Positions 43,279-51,994 of a stretch of DNA of 64,000 nt are shown in pieces. The notes under the pieces were generated by a model. That model was not told where the DNA came from. It saw only the letters and a program-made list of their open reading frames with translations, and ran no database searches. Each line of letters starts with the position of its first letter. Within the stretch, counting starts at the first letter, position 1. Origin of the DNA: Armatimonadetes bacterium UBA1398 (lineage in GTDB: Bacteria > Armatimonadota > Zipacnadia > UBA1398); NCBI GenBank assembly GCA_002305165.1, contig DBQI01000015.1:56170-120169 (forward strand), given 5' to 3'. A program made the translations under genes and the position numbers.

Positions 43279-43720
43279 ATGACAAGAGCCAAAGCGGGGG
43301 CGTGGGCTCTGGCGACCGCGACCCTCGCCGTGGGCGTTCTGGTGTGCGCTACCTCGACCGAGGCGCAACGGGGCGGTCTTCCGCACCGAGTTCAGTGCCC
43401 TGCTCGACGAAGTGAGGGCGATTCCCGACGCGGAGAGGCGGCAAGCCTGGCAGGGCGTAGCCGAGCGCGCATCGGAACTGGCGGCACGCTACGGGCTGGC
43501 CGTGGCGCCTCCCGAGGCTCCGCAACCGCCAGTGGCAGCGGGCGGCCCGCCTGAGTTCCCCGGGGGCCAGGCCCCCCGGCGCCCTGCGGACCGGCAGTTC
43601 GGACCGCCTGGCGAACCGTGGAGGGGCGCTGCGCGTGGAGTTGATTGGCTGTTGTTGGGTGATGCGTCTCGCACAGCGGCCTTGCTGCGAGAGTACGCCC
43701 AGAGCTTAGCAGAGGAGTGA
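43279..43720 (+). pseudogene. Small secreted protein gene with apparent 1-nt frameshift
   Basis: The first frame from ATG 43279 gives a clear signal peptide ending ATSTEAQRG, then loses coding character. The second frame (from GTG 43412 to a TGA at 43718-43720) gives EVRAIPDAERRQAW and a coherent Pro-rich C-terminus. Dropping one G of the GGGG run at 43370-43373 joins them as AQRAVFRTEFSALLDEVR, and the corrected gene is exactly 441 nt, 146 residues. So either the assembly has an extra base or the gene is newly broken. The function is unknown. The next secreted gene follows 4 nt later. Confidence 0.7.
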
Positions 43721-43724
43721 TCGC

Positions 43725-44489
43725 GTGAGAACATATCGGACGGCAGCAGTGGTCTTTGCGGCGCTATCTCTAGTGCTCGGCGGCATCGTCGTGGCGCAGC
43801 CAGGAGGGTTCGGTGGCGGGCAGGGCGGACCGGGCGGCTTCGGACGCGGTCCCTCGATGGTGTTCGGCACCATCACGTCGGTCGATATCCAGGGGGGGAT
43901 CCTGCAAATGGACTCCCAGGGCAACCAAGTGACCGTCTACCCGGTGCGAGCGACCCAACTCTCGCGCGTGGTCACGATGACCGCTGAGGAACTGGCCGTG
44001 GGTGACCGGGTGCAGGCTATGGGAGTGCCCATCGGCATCTGGGCGACGCGGCTCACGGTTGATGACGTCGCGACCGCGGCGCCCCAGGGCGGACCAGGGG
44101 CGCCTGGCATGCCCGGCATGGGCATGGGCCGAGGCATGTTCGGGATGGGCCCCGGAGGCGCCATGGCGTCGGCGAGCGGCGAGATCATCTCCCTTGACCC
44201 ATTGACGATCCAGTTCGCCCAGCCAAGCGACGCTGGGGAGCAACAGTTCCAGGCCAAGATCACCTTGGCGGACGACGCGAGCCTCTCGAACGTCGTGCCT
44301 AGCGACTGGAATGCCATACAGGCTGGGCAGACTGTCTTCGGTATGGCCAACCCCGACGATCAGGGACGTCTGGTGCTGACTTCGCTCACCATCATCGACA
44401 ACCCCGAGGCGTTCATGGGCGGCATGGGCATGATGGGCCCCGGCATGGGTATGGGGCCCCGCGCCGGCGCTCGACGTGGGCCGCAGTAG
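43725..44489 (+). CDS. Secreted Gly/Met-rich protein with DUF5666-like repeats
   Basis: This 254-residue protein starts at GTG 43725 (GAGGAG upstream) and has a signal peptide (about residues 1-24). Two OB-like segments (VFGTITSVDIQGGILQMDSQGNQVTVYPV and ASGEIISLDPLTIQFAQPSD) resemble DUF5666-type repeats. Between and after them are Gly/Met/Pro-rich stretches (MPGMGMGRGMFGMG and MGGMGMMGPGMGMG). Met-rich segments occur in some copper-binding proteins, but metal binding is only a guess. It follows the frameshifted secreted gene and is closed by a strong terminator. Confidence 0.65.
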   Translation: MRTYRTAAVVFAALSLVLGGIVVAQPGGFGGGQGGPGGFGRGPSMVFGTITSVDIQGGILQMDSQGNQVTVYPVRATQLSRVVTMTAEELAVGDRVQAMGVPIGIWATRLTVDDVATAAPQGGPGAPGMPGMGMGRGMFGMGPGGAMASASGEIISLDPLTIQFAQPSDAGEQQFQAKITLADDASLSNVVPSDWNAIQAGQTVFGMANPDDQGRLVLTSLTIIDNPEAFMGGMGMMGPGMGMGPRAGARRGPQ

Positions 44490-44531
44490 TTCACTGACAG
44501 GCGCCTAGCGAGGTACAATACGAGTTAGGAC

Positions 44532-44563
44532 GATGGGCGGGCCCCAGGCCCGCCCATCTCTTT
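44532..44563 (+). terminator. Strong intrinsic terminator
   Basis: A 12-bp perfect stem (44532-44543 with 44547-44558, loop of 3 nt) is followed by TCTTT. It separates the Gly/Met-rich secreted protein from the YchF-like gene downstream. Confidence 0.8.
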
Positions 44564-44592
44564 GCGGCACGCGAGCTAGAGGAGGCGCCTCT

Positions 44593-45627
44593 TTGCGCGT
44601 TGGCATTATCGGTCTGCCTCAATCGGGCAAGACGTCCTACTTCAGCGCGGTGACAGGCATCCCGGTGGATCTGGGGGTGCGTGAGGCTCGGATCGGCATG
44701 GTGCACGTGCCGGACCCAAGGCTCGAAGCCATAGCCGATCTCGTCGGAGCCGCTAAGCGGACGCCACCGGAGCTGGAGTTCGTGGACATGATCTCCATCG
44801 ACACCGACGGCAAGGGGCAGTCTGAGGACTTCGTGAAGCGCATCGGCAACTCTGACGTCTGCGCCATCGTATGCGGCGGCATGGCGCCCTCGACAGACTC
44901 CGTCGTGTCTGACCTCGACCGCGTCATCACCGAACTCACCTTGGCGGATCTGATCAGCGTCGATCGACGTCTGGAGCGGGTGGAGAAGGAGCTTGGCCGT
45001 GGCAAGAAGGAACTCGCCCACGAGCGCGACCGGCTGAGCGCCCTCAAAGCCATCCTAGAGCGGGGAGACCCCCTTCGTAACGCCGCGGACGCGAAGCCGC
45101 TCTTGCAGCACTTCCGTGGGTTCGAGCTGCTCTCCGCTCGCCCGGTACTGGCCGTCGTCAACCGCCCCCAGCGCCTGCAGAGCGAGATCGACGGCCCCGC
45201 GATAGCTCACGCGGAGCGACTCGGCACGGCCGCCCTGTGCCTCGATGCCTCACTCGAGCGGGATCTGCTCGAGATCGATCCCGAAGAGCGGCAGCTTTTC
45301 ATGGAGGCTGAAGGGCTCGAGGACTTGGCCGCTCCACGCACCATTCGCGCCTGCTTCGAGCTGCTCGATGTTGTGACGTTCTACACCGCGGGTGAGAATG
45401 AGACTCGCGCCGTTACTATCCGATCAGGCACCACGGCTTGGGAGGCGGCGGGGAAGGTCCACTCGGACATCCAAAAGGGCTTCCAGAGGGCCGAAGTGGT
45501 GGACTACGATGCATTCATCTCTGGTGGCGGTTGGCCGGGCGCCAAGAGCGCCGGGCGCTTCCGGCTCGAAGGGCGTGACTACCCCGTCGCGGATGGCGAC
45601 ATCGTCAACATCCGTTTCACCTCATAG
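44593..45627 (+). CDS. YchF/Obg-like P-loop GTPase or ATPase
   Basis: TTG 44593 has GGAGG 7 nt upstream and gives 344 residues, close to the usual YchF size; a longer ORF would add 20 unconserved residues. The P-loop is GLPQSGKTS (residues 7-15). The YchF order is seen: a coiled-coil alpha hairpin (LERVEKELGRGKKELAHERD), then the NRPQ position that replaces NxxE, and a C-terminal TGS-like domain ending AVADGDIVNIRF. The switch-II DxxG motif is not clear. It differs from typical YchF enough to suggest a diverged paralogue. A canonical YchF may exist elsewhere. Confidence 0.8.
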   Translation: MRVGIIGLPQSGKTSYFSAVTGIPVDLGVREARIGMVHVPDPRLEAIADLVGAAKRTPPELEFVDMISIDTDGKGQSEDFVKRIGNSDVCAIVCGGMAPSTDSVVSDLDRVITELTLADLISVDRRLERVEKELGRGKKELAHERDRLSALKAILERGDPLRNAADAKPLLQHFRGFELLSARPVLAVVNRPQRLQSEIDGPAIAHAERLGTAALCLDASLERDLLEIDPEERQLFMEAEGLEDLAAPRTIRACFELLDVVTFYTAGENETRAVTIRSGTTAWEAAGKVHSDIQKGFQRAEVVDYDAFISGGGWPGAKSAGRFRLEGRDYPVADGDIVNIRFTS

Positions 45628-45702
45628 CGGTCCCGCGCACGGGGATCCGGGCAAACTACATAGGGTTGTGCGATCGAGATCGTAAGCTCATCGTGCGCCG
45701 GA

Positions 45703-45735
45703 GGGACTTCCGAAGTAGTCCCGCCTTAGGGCGGG
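45703..45735 (+). promoter_or_regulatory. Two overlapping small hairpins before the cyclophilin pair
   Basis: A 6-bp stem (45703-45708 with 45717-45722) and a second (45720-45725 with 45730-45735) share bases 45720-45722, so they cannot form together. They lie about 28 nt before the ATG of the first cyclophilin gene. They might be a small attenuator; short stems make this weak. Confidence 0.25.
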
Positions 45736-45762
45736 CGAGCCGACTGAGAGGATGACGAGGCA

Positions 45763-46680
45763 ATGGGTTTCCGCAATCATCGCATCGTACTGACAGCGTT
45801 CTGCGCCCTCGCCGCAGTGGTTGTCATGGTGGCAGTGATCGGGTGTTCTCCCCCGAAGGATCCCACCGCGCAGACCAAGGGGAAGCTCGAGGGGGATCTG
45901 CCTGCCTACCTATCCGACGAGGCCGCGCCGTATGACAAGGACCGGCTCCAGAGCATCAAGAACGCCCGCGGGACGGGCGCCAGCGATGCCGCTCGCTATG
46001 CGGTAACCCTCACCTTCGCTGACGTGAAGATCCCTGAGGGCCTGGACACCATCGACCCAGGTCAGTTCGAGACGCCCCCCAGCAATGTGGCGAATCCCGC
46101 CGTGATCCTCGATCTGGCCAGCGGCAAGCGCATCGTCTTCGAGCTCTACGCCGACAAGTGCCCGGGCACGGTCAAGCACTTCATCCCGATCGTCGAATCG
46201 GGCTTCTACTCGGGCGTCTACTTCCAGCGTTCCGATGAGATGTGCATCCAGGGTGGCGATCCCGCGGTGAACCAGAAGGAGCCTTGGCCCCGGACGGTCG
46301 AGCTTGAGATCAGCGGGGAGCCCTTCGACGCCGGATCCGTGGGCATGGCGCGCACGAGCGAGCCCAACTCGGGTTCCAGTCAGTTCTTCATCGCCAAGGC
46401 GCGCGCGACTCACCTCGACACGGGCTACGCCAACTTCGGCATGGTCCTCGAGGGCATGGATGCCGTGATGGCGGTTCCTTCTCGCGACCAGGCGAACACG
46501 AGCGCCCCACTGGATGAGGAATCCAGGATCGTGAAGGCGCGGCTAGTGCGTTTCGAGGGGTATGAGACGGCTCAGCAGGAGCTCCTGAAGCAACTCCAGG
46601 AGGCCCAGACGGAGGAATCCAGCGATGACACGGAGTCCGAGGGCGGCAACGTCGCCACTGATAGCGAATCCGGTGTCTAG
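45763..46680 (+). CDS. Cyclophilin-type peptidyl-prolyl isomerase, lipoprotein
   Basis: This 305-residue protein has an N-terminal hydrophobic signal ending AVIGC (lipobox, Cys about residue 28), then a linker and a cyclophilin domain (about 105-270). FQRSDEMCIQGGD and SGSSQFFIAKA are the active-site motifs; the usual Arg of the FHRV motif is seen as FQRS. The C-terminus is an acidic Glu/Ser-rich tail. It probably folds secreted proteins at the membrane surface. It overlaps the next cyclophilin gene by 56 nt, a long overlap that should couple translation. Confidence 0.85.
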   Translation: MGFRNHRIVLTAFCALAAVVVMVAVIGCSPPKDPTAQTKGKLEGDLPAYLSDEAAPYDKDRLQSIKNARGTGASDAARYAVTLTFADVKIPEGLDTIDPGQFETPPSNVANPAVILDLASGKRIVFELYADKCPGTVKHFIPIVESGFYSGVYFQRSDEMCIQGGDPAVNQKEPWPRTVELEISGEPFDAGSVGMARTSEPNSGSSQFFIAKARATHLDTGYANFGMVLEGMDAVMAVPSRDQANTSAPLDEESRIVKARLVRFEGYETAQQELLKQLQEAQTEESSDDTESEGGNVATDSESGV

Positions 46681-47824
46681 CCGGCGGCCGCTTATCGGCC
46701 TCGCGGCACTGATTGTCCTAGGTTGTGCCGGTTCCTGGCCAGCACGTGGCCAGGAACCGGGGGCTTCGCAGGCCGTGATCGCCCTGGAGTCTGGCGAGCG
46801 GATCGTCATCCGTCTCCTGGCTGACGACGTTCCGAACACCGTCAGCAACTTCCTGGGCCTCGTGGAAGCCCGCTTCTATGACGGCTTGACCTTCCACCGG
46901 GTGGAGGACTGGGTCGTGCAGACGGGCTGCCCGAATGGTGATGGGACCGGAGGTCCGCCCTGGACCATCACCCTCGAGACGAACGATCACTCGAACGTGC
47001 GCGGGGCGGTCGGAATGGCGAGGGTGGGGGAAGATCCCCACTCCGCGGGGAGCCAGTTCTACATCCTGAAGAAGGATGCAACCCATCTCGATGGATCGTA
47101 CGCCGTCTTTGGGCAAGTAGTGAGCGGCATGGAGGCCGTGGATGCCCTGCAGCAGGGCGCGGTTGTCACGTCGATCCGCCTGGCGGAGTCGATGGAAGCC
47201 GCCGAGTCCGCTGAGCAGGCGCCGGCTGCCGCGCCTACGGCTGAACCCACGGACGAGGAAGGAACCGACTTGGCGCCAATCGACGCAACGCTTCTGGAGA
47301 ACGCCCCGTACGTAAACACCGGGGATCTGGCCCAGCCGCCGACCGATGCCACGAATCCCGGGGTGCGACTGACCCTTGCGAGCGGCGGCGTGATCATCTT
47401 CGAGCTCAGGACCGAGGTGGCGCCCGTCACTTGCGCTCACTTCGCGCGGATCACGGCTTCAGGCTACTTCAGCGGGGTCTACTTCCACCGCTCTGACGCC
47501 ATGTGCATCCAGGGGGGAGACGGAGCTACATCCGGGGCCGAGCGCTGGAGTGAGTCGGTCGATCTGGAGATCAGTGGGCTCCCGTTCACTCAAGGATCGG
47601 TCGGGATGGCCCGGACCCAGGACCCCAACAGTGCCACGAGCCAGTTCTTCTTCTGTAAGGTCGACGCCCGGCATCTGGATAGCGGGTACGCGAACTTCGG
47701 CCAGGTTCTGCTGGGCATGGATCTCATCATGGCGATGCCAACGCGTGAGCTGGGCGACGCGGGCACACCGCTGGCCGAGGACTACCGTATCGAACGGGCC
47801 GAGTTGGTGCGTTTCGCACCATGA
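46625..47824 (+). CDS. Secreted tandem two-domain cyclophilin
   Basis: ATG 46625 has GGAGG 9 nt upstream inside the previous gene. The 399-residue protein has an N-terminal export signal, a first cyclophilin domain (about 50-190) with FHRVEDWVVQTGC and SAGSQFYILKK, an Ala/Glu/Pro linker, and a second domain (about 235-395) with FHRSDAMCIQGGD and SATSQFFFCKV. The second domain resembles the single-domain neighbour more than the first, which suggests a domain duplication from that gene. Two full PPIase domains on one chain is uncommon in bacteria. Confidence 0.85.
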   Translation: MTRSPRAATSPLIANPVSSRRPLIGLAALIVLGCAGSWPARGQEPGASQAVIALESGERIVIRLLADDVPNTVSNFLGLVEARFYDGLTFHRVEDWVVQTGCPNGDGTGGPPWTITLETNDHSNVRGAVGMARVGEDPHSAGSQFYILKKDATHLDGSYAVFGQVVSGMEAVDALQQGAVVTSIRLAESMEAAESAEQAPAAAPTAEPTDEEGTDLAPIDATLLENAPYVNTGDLAQPPTDATNPGVRLTLASGGVIIFELRTEVAPVTCAHFARITASGYFSGVYFHRSDAMCIQGGDGATSGAERWSESVDLEISGLPFTQGSVGMARTQDPNSATSQFFFCKVDARHLDSGYANFGQVLLGMDLIMAMPTRELGDAGTPLAEDYRIERAELVRFAP

Positions 47825-47941
47825 TGGGCCCAAGGGACTAGCGCGTCCACTGTCACCGAGCGGACCGGAAAGGCTGTTGGGACGACCGTGGCAGGGGTTG
47901 CTCTCGAAGTTGGGTAACATAGCCGTATCTGCGATCGCCGT

Positions 47942-47974
47942 GGTCGACTGAGGCTGGCTGTGCCTCGGTCGACC
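47942..47974 (+). terminator. Hairpin after the cyclophilin pair
   Basis: A 13-bp stem (47942-47954 with 47962-47974) with one G-T wobble and a 7-nt loop lies about 118 nt after the stop of the two-domain cyclophilin and before the STAND gene. No T-run follows. It may end the cyclophilin transcript. Confidence 0.45.
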
Positions 47975-48026
47975 CTAGCTTGTACGTGAGGCAAGCAGGA
48001 CGTGTGGGAGGCTCTGGTTCCCGGCC

Positions 48027-51000
48027 ATGATGCAGGAGATCTCCGAGCTCGTAAAGCGCCACCAGAACACCCTCGGGCGTATCGTGCTAGTCCTTGGGAG
48101 TGGGGTTCCTCTGCGTCCCGAGCGGCTTACCAGCGCCGAGCGGGTGGAGCAGGCCCTGTGCGAGTATGCTCGGGACATCGACCCCGGTCTTCCCGAGACG
48201 CCTACCATGGCCGAGGTCCGCGCGGTGACCGAGTCGCGCGACCCGTCACCCGCCGAGGCGGCTCGGTACGTCCAGCCACGTTTCAGGGATATCCAGCCAT
48301 CGGAGGGCCATCTCAGGCTGGCGCGGCTGGTCTACGAGGGCTACTTCCCCACGATCTTCACGATGGGGCTCGATGACTTGTTGGAGCGCGCCCTAGCCCA
48401 AGCCCATCTGCACCCCGATGAGCAGTACAACCTGGTGAACGTTGGGCTGGCGACCAGGCGGGAGATAGCGGGCGCCGTGGGAGACTCGCGGCGGGTGACT
48501 CTGGTCAAGGCGCTGGGAACGGTTGGGTCGAGTGCCTTCGCCTTCACCCACCGCCAAGTCCAAAGCTACCTGCGCCGCATCGAGCGCTTCCTCTACGACT
48601 CGTCGCAGGCGACGACGTTCATCGTCGCGTACTCCGACGCGGACGCCGATCTGCTCGGCTGTCTGAAGCCCGAAGGTGGGCCGCTCTACTGGGTGAACCC
48701 CCGGTATCCCTTGGGCACGGCTGCTGAGTTCGATCAGCTCAAGCTCGAGGCGCCCGAGGCGACTGAGCACCACGTCCTTTGGCCGAACGCCCACGACCTC
48801 ATCAAGTCTCGCAAGAGCGAGAAACTGATCCTGACGAGGGAGCCTGGGCGCTTCGACACCTTCTTCCGCGACCTCTACGACCGTAGGGTCAGGCGCAGCC
48901 GCGACTACGCTGTACGGGAGCTGAAGGCGCGCGACTCCCTCGCCCTCGACCCCGAGGGGCCGTATAAGCTCGTGGAGCCCATGGAGCTGCGCGACAGCAG
49001 TATCTTCCACGGGCGCGAGGAGCAGATGGAGCGCATCGAGGCGAGCCTGGAGAAGTCCCGTGTCGCCCTGCTCTTCGGGGAGCCGGGCATTGGGAAAACC
49101 TCCCTCGTCCAGGCTGGGCTCGCCCAGCGTCTCACCGACGAGGGGGCCATGGCAGTGGTCTTCCGGGTTGGGGTTGACCCCCGCCGAGAGGCCATTCTAG
49201 CTCTCCGAAGAGCATACTCCGAGGCGATCTCCGAGGAATCCGACCCGATCCCCGACGACATGACCCTCCGCGATGCCGCGCGCATCGCCTATGAGGAGAC
49301 GGGGAGCCAGATCATCCTCATCCTGGACCAGGGTGAGGAGCTGCTGTCGTGCCTGGGGCCAGTGACGATGCGGGAGTTCGGCAAGCAACTGGCAGGGCTC
49401 CTGGAGGAGGAGCAAGCCAATCCCCGCTTGATCATCACCATATCGAACCGCGGCCTGCCGCTCATCTACGACCTCGTGGAGAGCCTTCCGGACCTGTACC
49501 AGAATATCCACCGCATCGGGCTGCTGTCGCCCAGCGAGGCACGCCACTGCATCGTGCGGCCGGCGGCGAAGTTCGAGCGGCGTTGGGAGGAAGACCTCGT
49601 CGAGCGGCTCATCGACGAACTCGGTCCGGACGAGATCCACCCGACGTTGCTCCAGATCGTCTGCTATACCTGCTACGCAACACTAGGGCGTGCAAGGGTT
49701 GTCACGGAGCGCGCCTATGAGGCCTTGGGTGGCCATCAGCGGATCCTGGGCCACTTCCTACGTGGACTACTGAACACCCTCGGCTGGTGGGATCGTGAGG
49801 CGGGCCGCCAGGTCCTTCGGGCCATGGTCCGGTCCTCGCAGACGAAGGCCCCGCTGTCGCTGGCGCAGATCACCGCGCGGTGCCCCAGGCTCGACCCGGG
49901 CCGGGTGGAGCGTCTGCTCTGGGCCCTCGCCGATGCCCGCTTGGTCCGGCGCTTGGGCCGCGAGAAGGAGCGGTACTATGAGATCGCGACCAACTGGCTC
50001 GTGCCGAAGATCAGTGAGGGACTGTCGCCCGAGGATCTGGTCCTCAGAGAGCTTGAGGACGAGATAGCCCGTCGACTCACCGACTGGGACCTCCACCAGG
50101 TACCGCTCGATACAGCGACCCTACGGCGAGCGACGGAGCATCGCAGCCGTCTGCGACTGACCAAGCAGGAGCTGCAGTTCACCATCCTGAGCTCCGCGCT
50201 GCGGGACTCTGGGTCCGATGAGTGGCTCGCCGAGGGGGCGCATCTGGGGACGGCCGAGGTTGGGATGCTCCAGCATGTGCTCTCCAGCGCCAAGGACCAG
50301 GTGAGGCTCAAAGCAGCGGCTCGACTGCACGCCATCGGCACTGAGCCGGCCGTCCGAGTGCTGGTCGATGCCCTGGGTGAGCTCGATGGAGATGTCCGTC
50401 GGGTCGTGGCTGAGTATCTTGAGGACAGAGGCGAGACTGTGGCTGCCGCCGTCCGGGGCACCCACGGGCGCGACAGGGCCAGGGCTCTCGCCGCCCTCAC
50501 CAGTGTTGACTCGCCCGACGTGGTGGACCCGCTACTCGAGGTGGTCGAGGACTCGAGCGAGGATGCGGAAGTGCGTGAGGTGGCAGTGGCGGCGCTGACC
50601 ACGGTGGCGCCACGGACGGGTAGGAAAGCGAGCGGCTCCCTCATCAGCCGACTGCAGGCGCAGGATGACTCCGAGGTTGACGAGGAGCGTGCCCGCGCTG
50701 TGGCCCGAGTAGCCGTGGCCGAGGGCGAGCAAGACGCCCTCTTCAAGGCAGCGGACGCCCATCCGCGGGCGCTCAACCTGCGCTATGCCGCGGCTCTGGC
50801 GGCTGCCGATCTGCGTGAGATCGAGGAGGCGGAGCGACAGCTCGCCGCCCTCCGGCAGCACGCGCCCAGCCATGGCGAGGAGGCGGAGATCCGAGGCCTT
50901 GGCGAACGCCTCAACGAGCTTCGTCGCAGGCTGGATGCCGGTCACTTCGAGTGGACCATGTTCCGGAAGGACCCCGTTCACTCTGCGGTAGCATGGCAGG

Positions 51001-51992
51001 ACGGGCCGAGTGGCCCTCCCGTCCGACTGTGGAGCGCCCCTGCTCAGGGACAGGTGGTCGGTTCAGCCTGTGTCAGCAAGGGCGAGGCCTTCTTCGGCGC
51101 CAAGGACGGCACCCTGCGGGCCGTCGAGTCGAAGACAGGGCGCGAGATCTGGTCACGACGCCTGGGGCTGAGCATCGAGTCGACGCCGGCATGCACCGAT
51201 GACCTCGTGATCGTCGGGTGCCTGGACCATAGGGTCTATGCCTGCGACCGCGCTACAGGCCGTGTGCTGTGGCGGTATGAGACCGACGGAGAGGTGAGGA
51301 GCGCGCCCACTCTCGTCGGTGATAACGTTCTCATCGGCAGTTGGGACGGCCATCTCTACAACCTGGATATGGGCGACGGGGGTCTACGCTGGCGGGCGCC
51401 CGCAGGCGGGCCCATATACGCGTGCCCCGCCTGCAAGGAGGGCCGTGTCTTCATCGGCTCCTGGGCTGGGCGCATCCTCTGCGTCGATCTGGCCGCGGGC
51501 AGGGAGCTGTTCTCCGTCCAGGTCGGAGAGGAAGTCCACTCATCGGCCACGATATCCGATGACGACCGCGTCATCGTAGGCAGCGACGCGAACGAGGTCC
51601 TCGTTTTCGGCATGGACTCGCCCGATGTGACACTGCGCTACCGTACCGATGGTCCGGTTCGGTCGTCCCCAGCGACAGCGAAGGGGCGAGTCTACGTCGG
51701 AGCCGCGGATGCCCGGCTGCACTGTTTCGACCTGGACAGCGGGGAGCAGGTTTTCACCTTCGAGACCAACGAGCCGCTCGTGGGGTCACCGACTCTGACA
51801 CCCAACCAGGTCATCTTCGGCTCGTGGGATGGGAACCTGTACGGGGCGAACCGGGAGAGCGGCGAGGAGATCTTCCGCGTGGAGACCTCCTACTCCGTCC
51901 TATCCTCCCCCGCGGTCGTGGATGGCGTCATCTATATCGGTATGGGGTACTACGAGCTTCATGCCTTGGGGGACGCCACGGAGGGAGCCTAG
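48027..51992 (+). CDS. Large STAND ATPase with degenerate SIR2-like domain, HEAT-like repeats and PQQ propeller
   Basis: This 1321-residue protein starts at ATG 48027 (a second ATG follows). Domain order: SIR2-like (about 15-215), STAND ATPase with GEPGIGKTS at 351-359 and Walker B IILILDQGEE at 429-438, a winged-helix-type region to about 700, HEAT-like repeats (about 745-965), and a seven- or eight-bladed PQQ propeller (about 985-1315). In the SIR2 part the usual TTNYDDLLE is IFTMGLDDLLE (Asn replaced by Gly at 114), KLHG is KALG (His replaced at 163), while the GYS-like segment (AYSDADAD at 201-208) is kept. It therefore probably lacks NADase activity. A signal-sensing or defence-like role is inference. 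No other defence gene is adjacent. Confidence 0.8.
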   Translation: MMQEISELVKRHQNTLGRIVLVLGSGVPLRPERLTSAERVEQALCEYARDIDPGLPETPTMAEVRAVTESRDPSPAEAARYVQPRFRDIQPSEGHLRLARLVYEGYFPTIFTMGLDDLLERALAQAHLHPDEQYNLVNVGLATRREIAGAVGDSRRVTLVKALGTVGSSAFAFTHRQVQSYLRRIERFLYDSSQATTFIVAYSDADADLLGCLKPEGGPLYWVNPRYPLGTAAEFDQLKLEAPEATEHHVLWPNAHDLIKSRKSEKLILTREPGRFDTFFRDLYDRRVRRSRDYAVRELKARDSLALDPEGPYKLVEPMELRDSSIFHGREEQMERIEASLEKSRVALLFGEPGIGKTSLVQAGLAQRLTDEGAMAVVFRVGVDPRREAILALRRAYSEAISEESDPIPDDMTLRDAARIAYEETGSQIILILDQGEELLSCLGPVTMREFGKQLAGLLEEEQANPRLIITISNRGLPLIYDLVESLPDLYQNIHRIGLLSPSEARHCIVRPAAKFERRWEEDLVERLIDELGPDEIHPTLLQIVCYTCYATLGRARVVTERAYEALGGHQRILGHFLRGLLNTLGWWDREAGRQVLRAMVRSSQTKAPLSLAQITARCPRLDPGRVERLLWALADARLVRRLGREKERYYEIATNWLVPKISEGLSPEDLVLRELEDEIARRLTDWDLHQVPLDTATLRRATEHRSRLRLTKQELQFTILSSALRDSGSDEWLAEGAHLGTAEVGMLQHVLSSAKDQVRLKAAARLHAIGTEPAVRVLVDALGELDGDVRRVVAEYLEDRGETVAAAVRGTHGRDRARALAALTSVDSPDVVDPLLEVVEDSSEDAEVREVAVAALTTVAPRTGRKASGSLISRLQAQDDSEVDEERARAVARVAVAEGEQDALFKAADAHPRALNLRYAAALAAADLREIEEAERQLAALRQHAPSHGEEAEIRGLGERLNELRRRLDAGHFEWTMFRKDPVHSAVAWQDGPSGPPVRLWSAPAQGQVVGSACVSKGEAFFGAKDGTLRAVESKTGREIWSRRLGLSIESTPACTDDLVIVGCLDHRVYACDRATGRVLWRYETDGEVRSAPTLVGDNVLIGSWDGHLYNLDMGDGGLRWRAPAGGPIYACPACKEGRVFIGSWAGRILCVDLAAGRELFSVQVGEEVHSSATISDDDRVIVGSDANEVLVFGMDSPDVTLRYRTDGPVRSSPATAKGRVYVGAADARLHCFDLDSGEQVFTFETNEPLVGSPTLTPNQVIFGSWDGNLYGANRESGEEIFRVETSYSVLSSPAVVDGVIYIGMGYYELHALGDATEGA

Positions 51993-51994
51993 CC

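Noticed and set aside
48027..51992. Active SIR2 defence system
   Set aside because: The key Asn and His are replaced, and no other defence, phage or mobile genes occur nearby.
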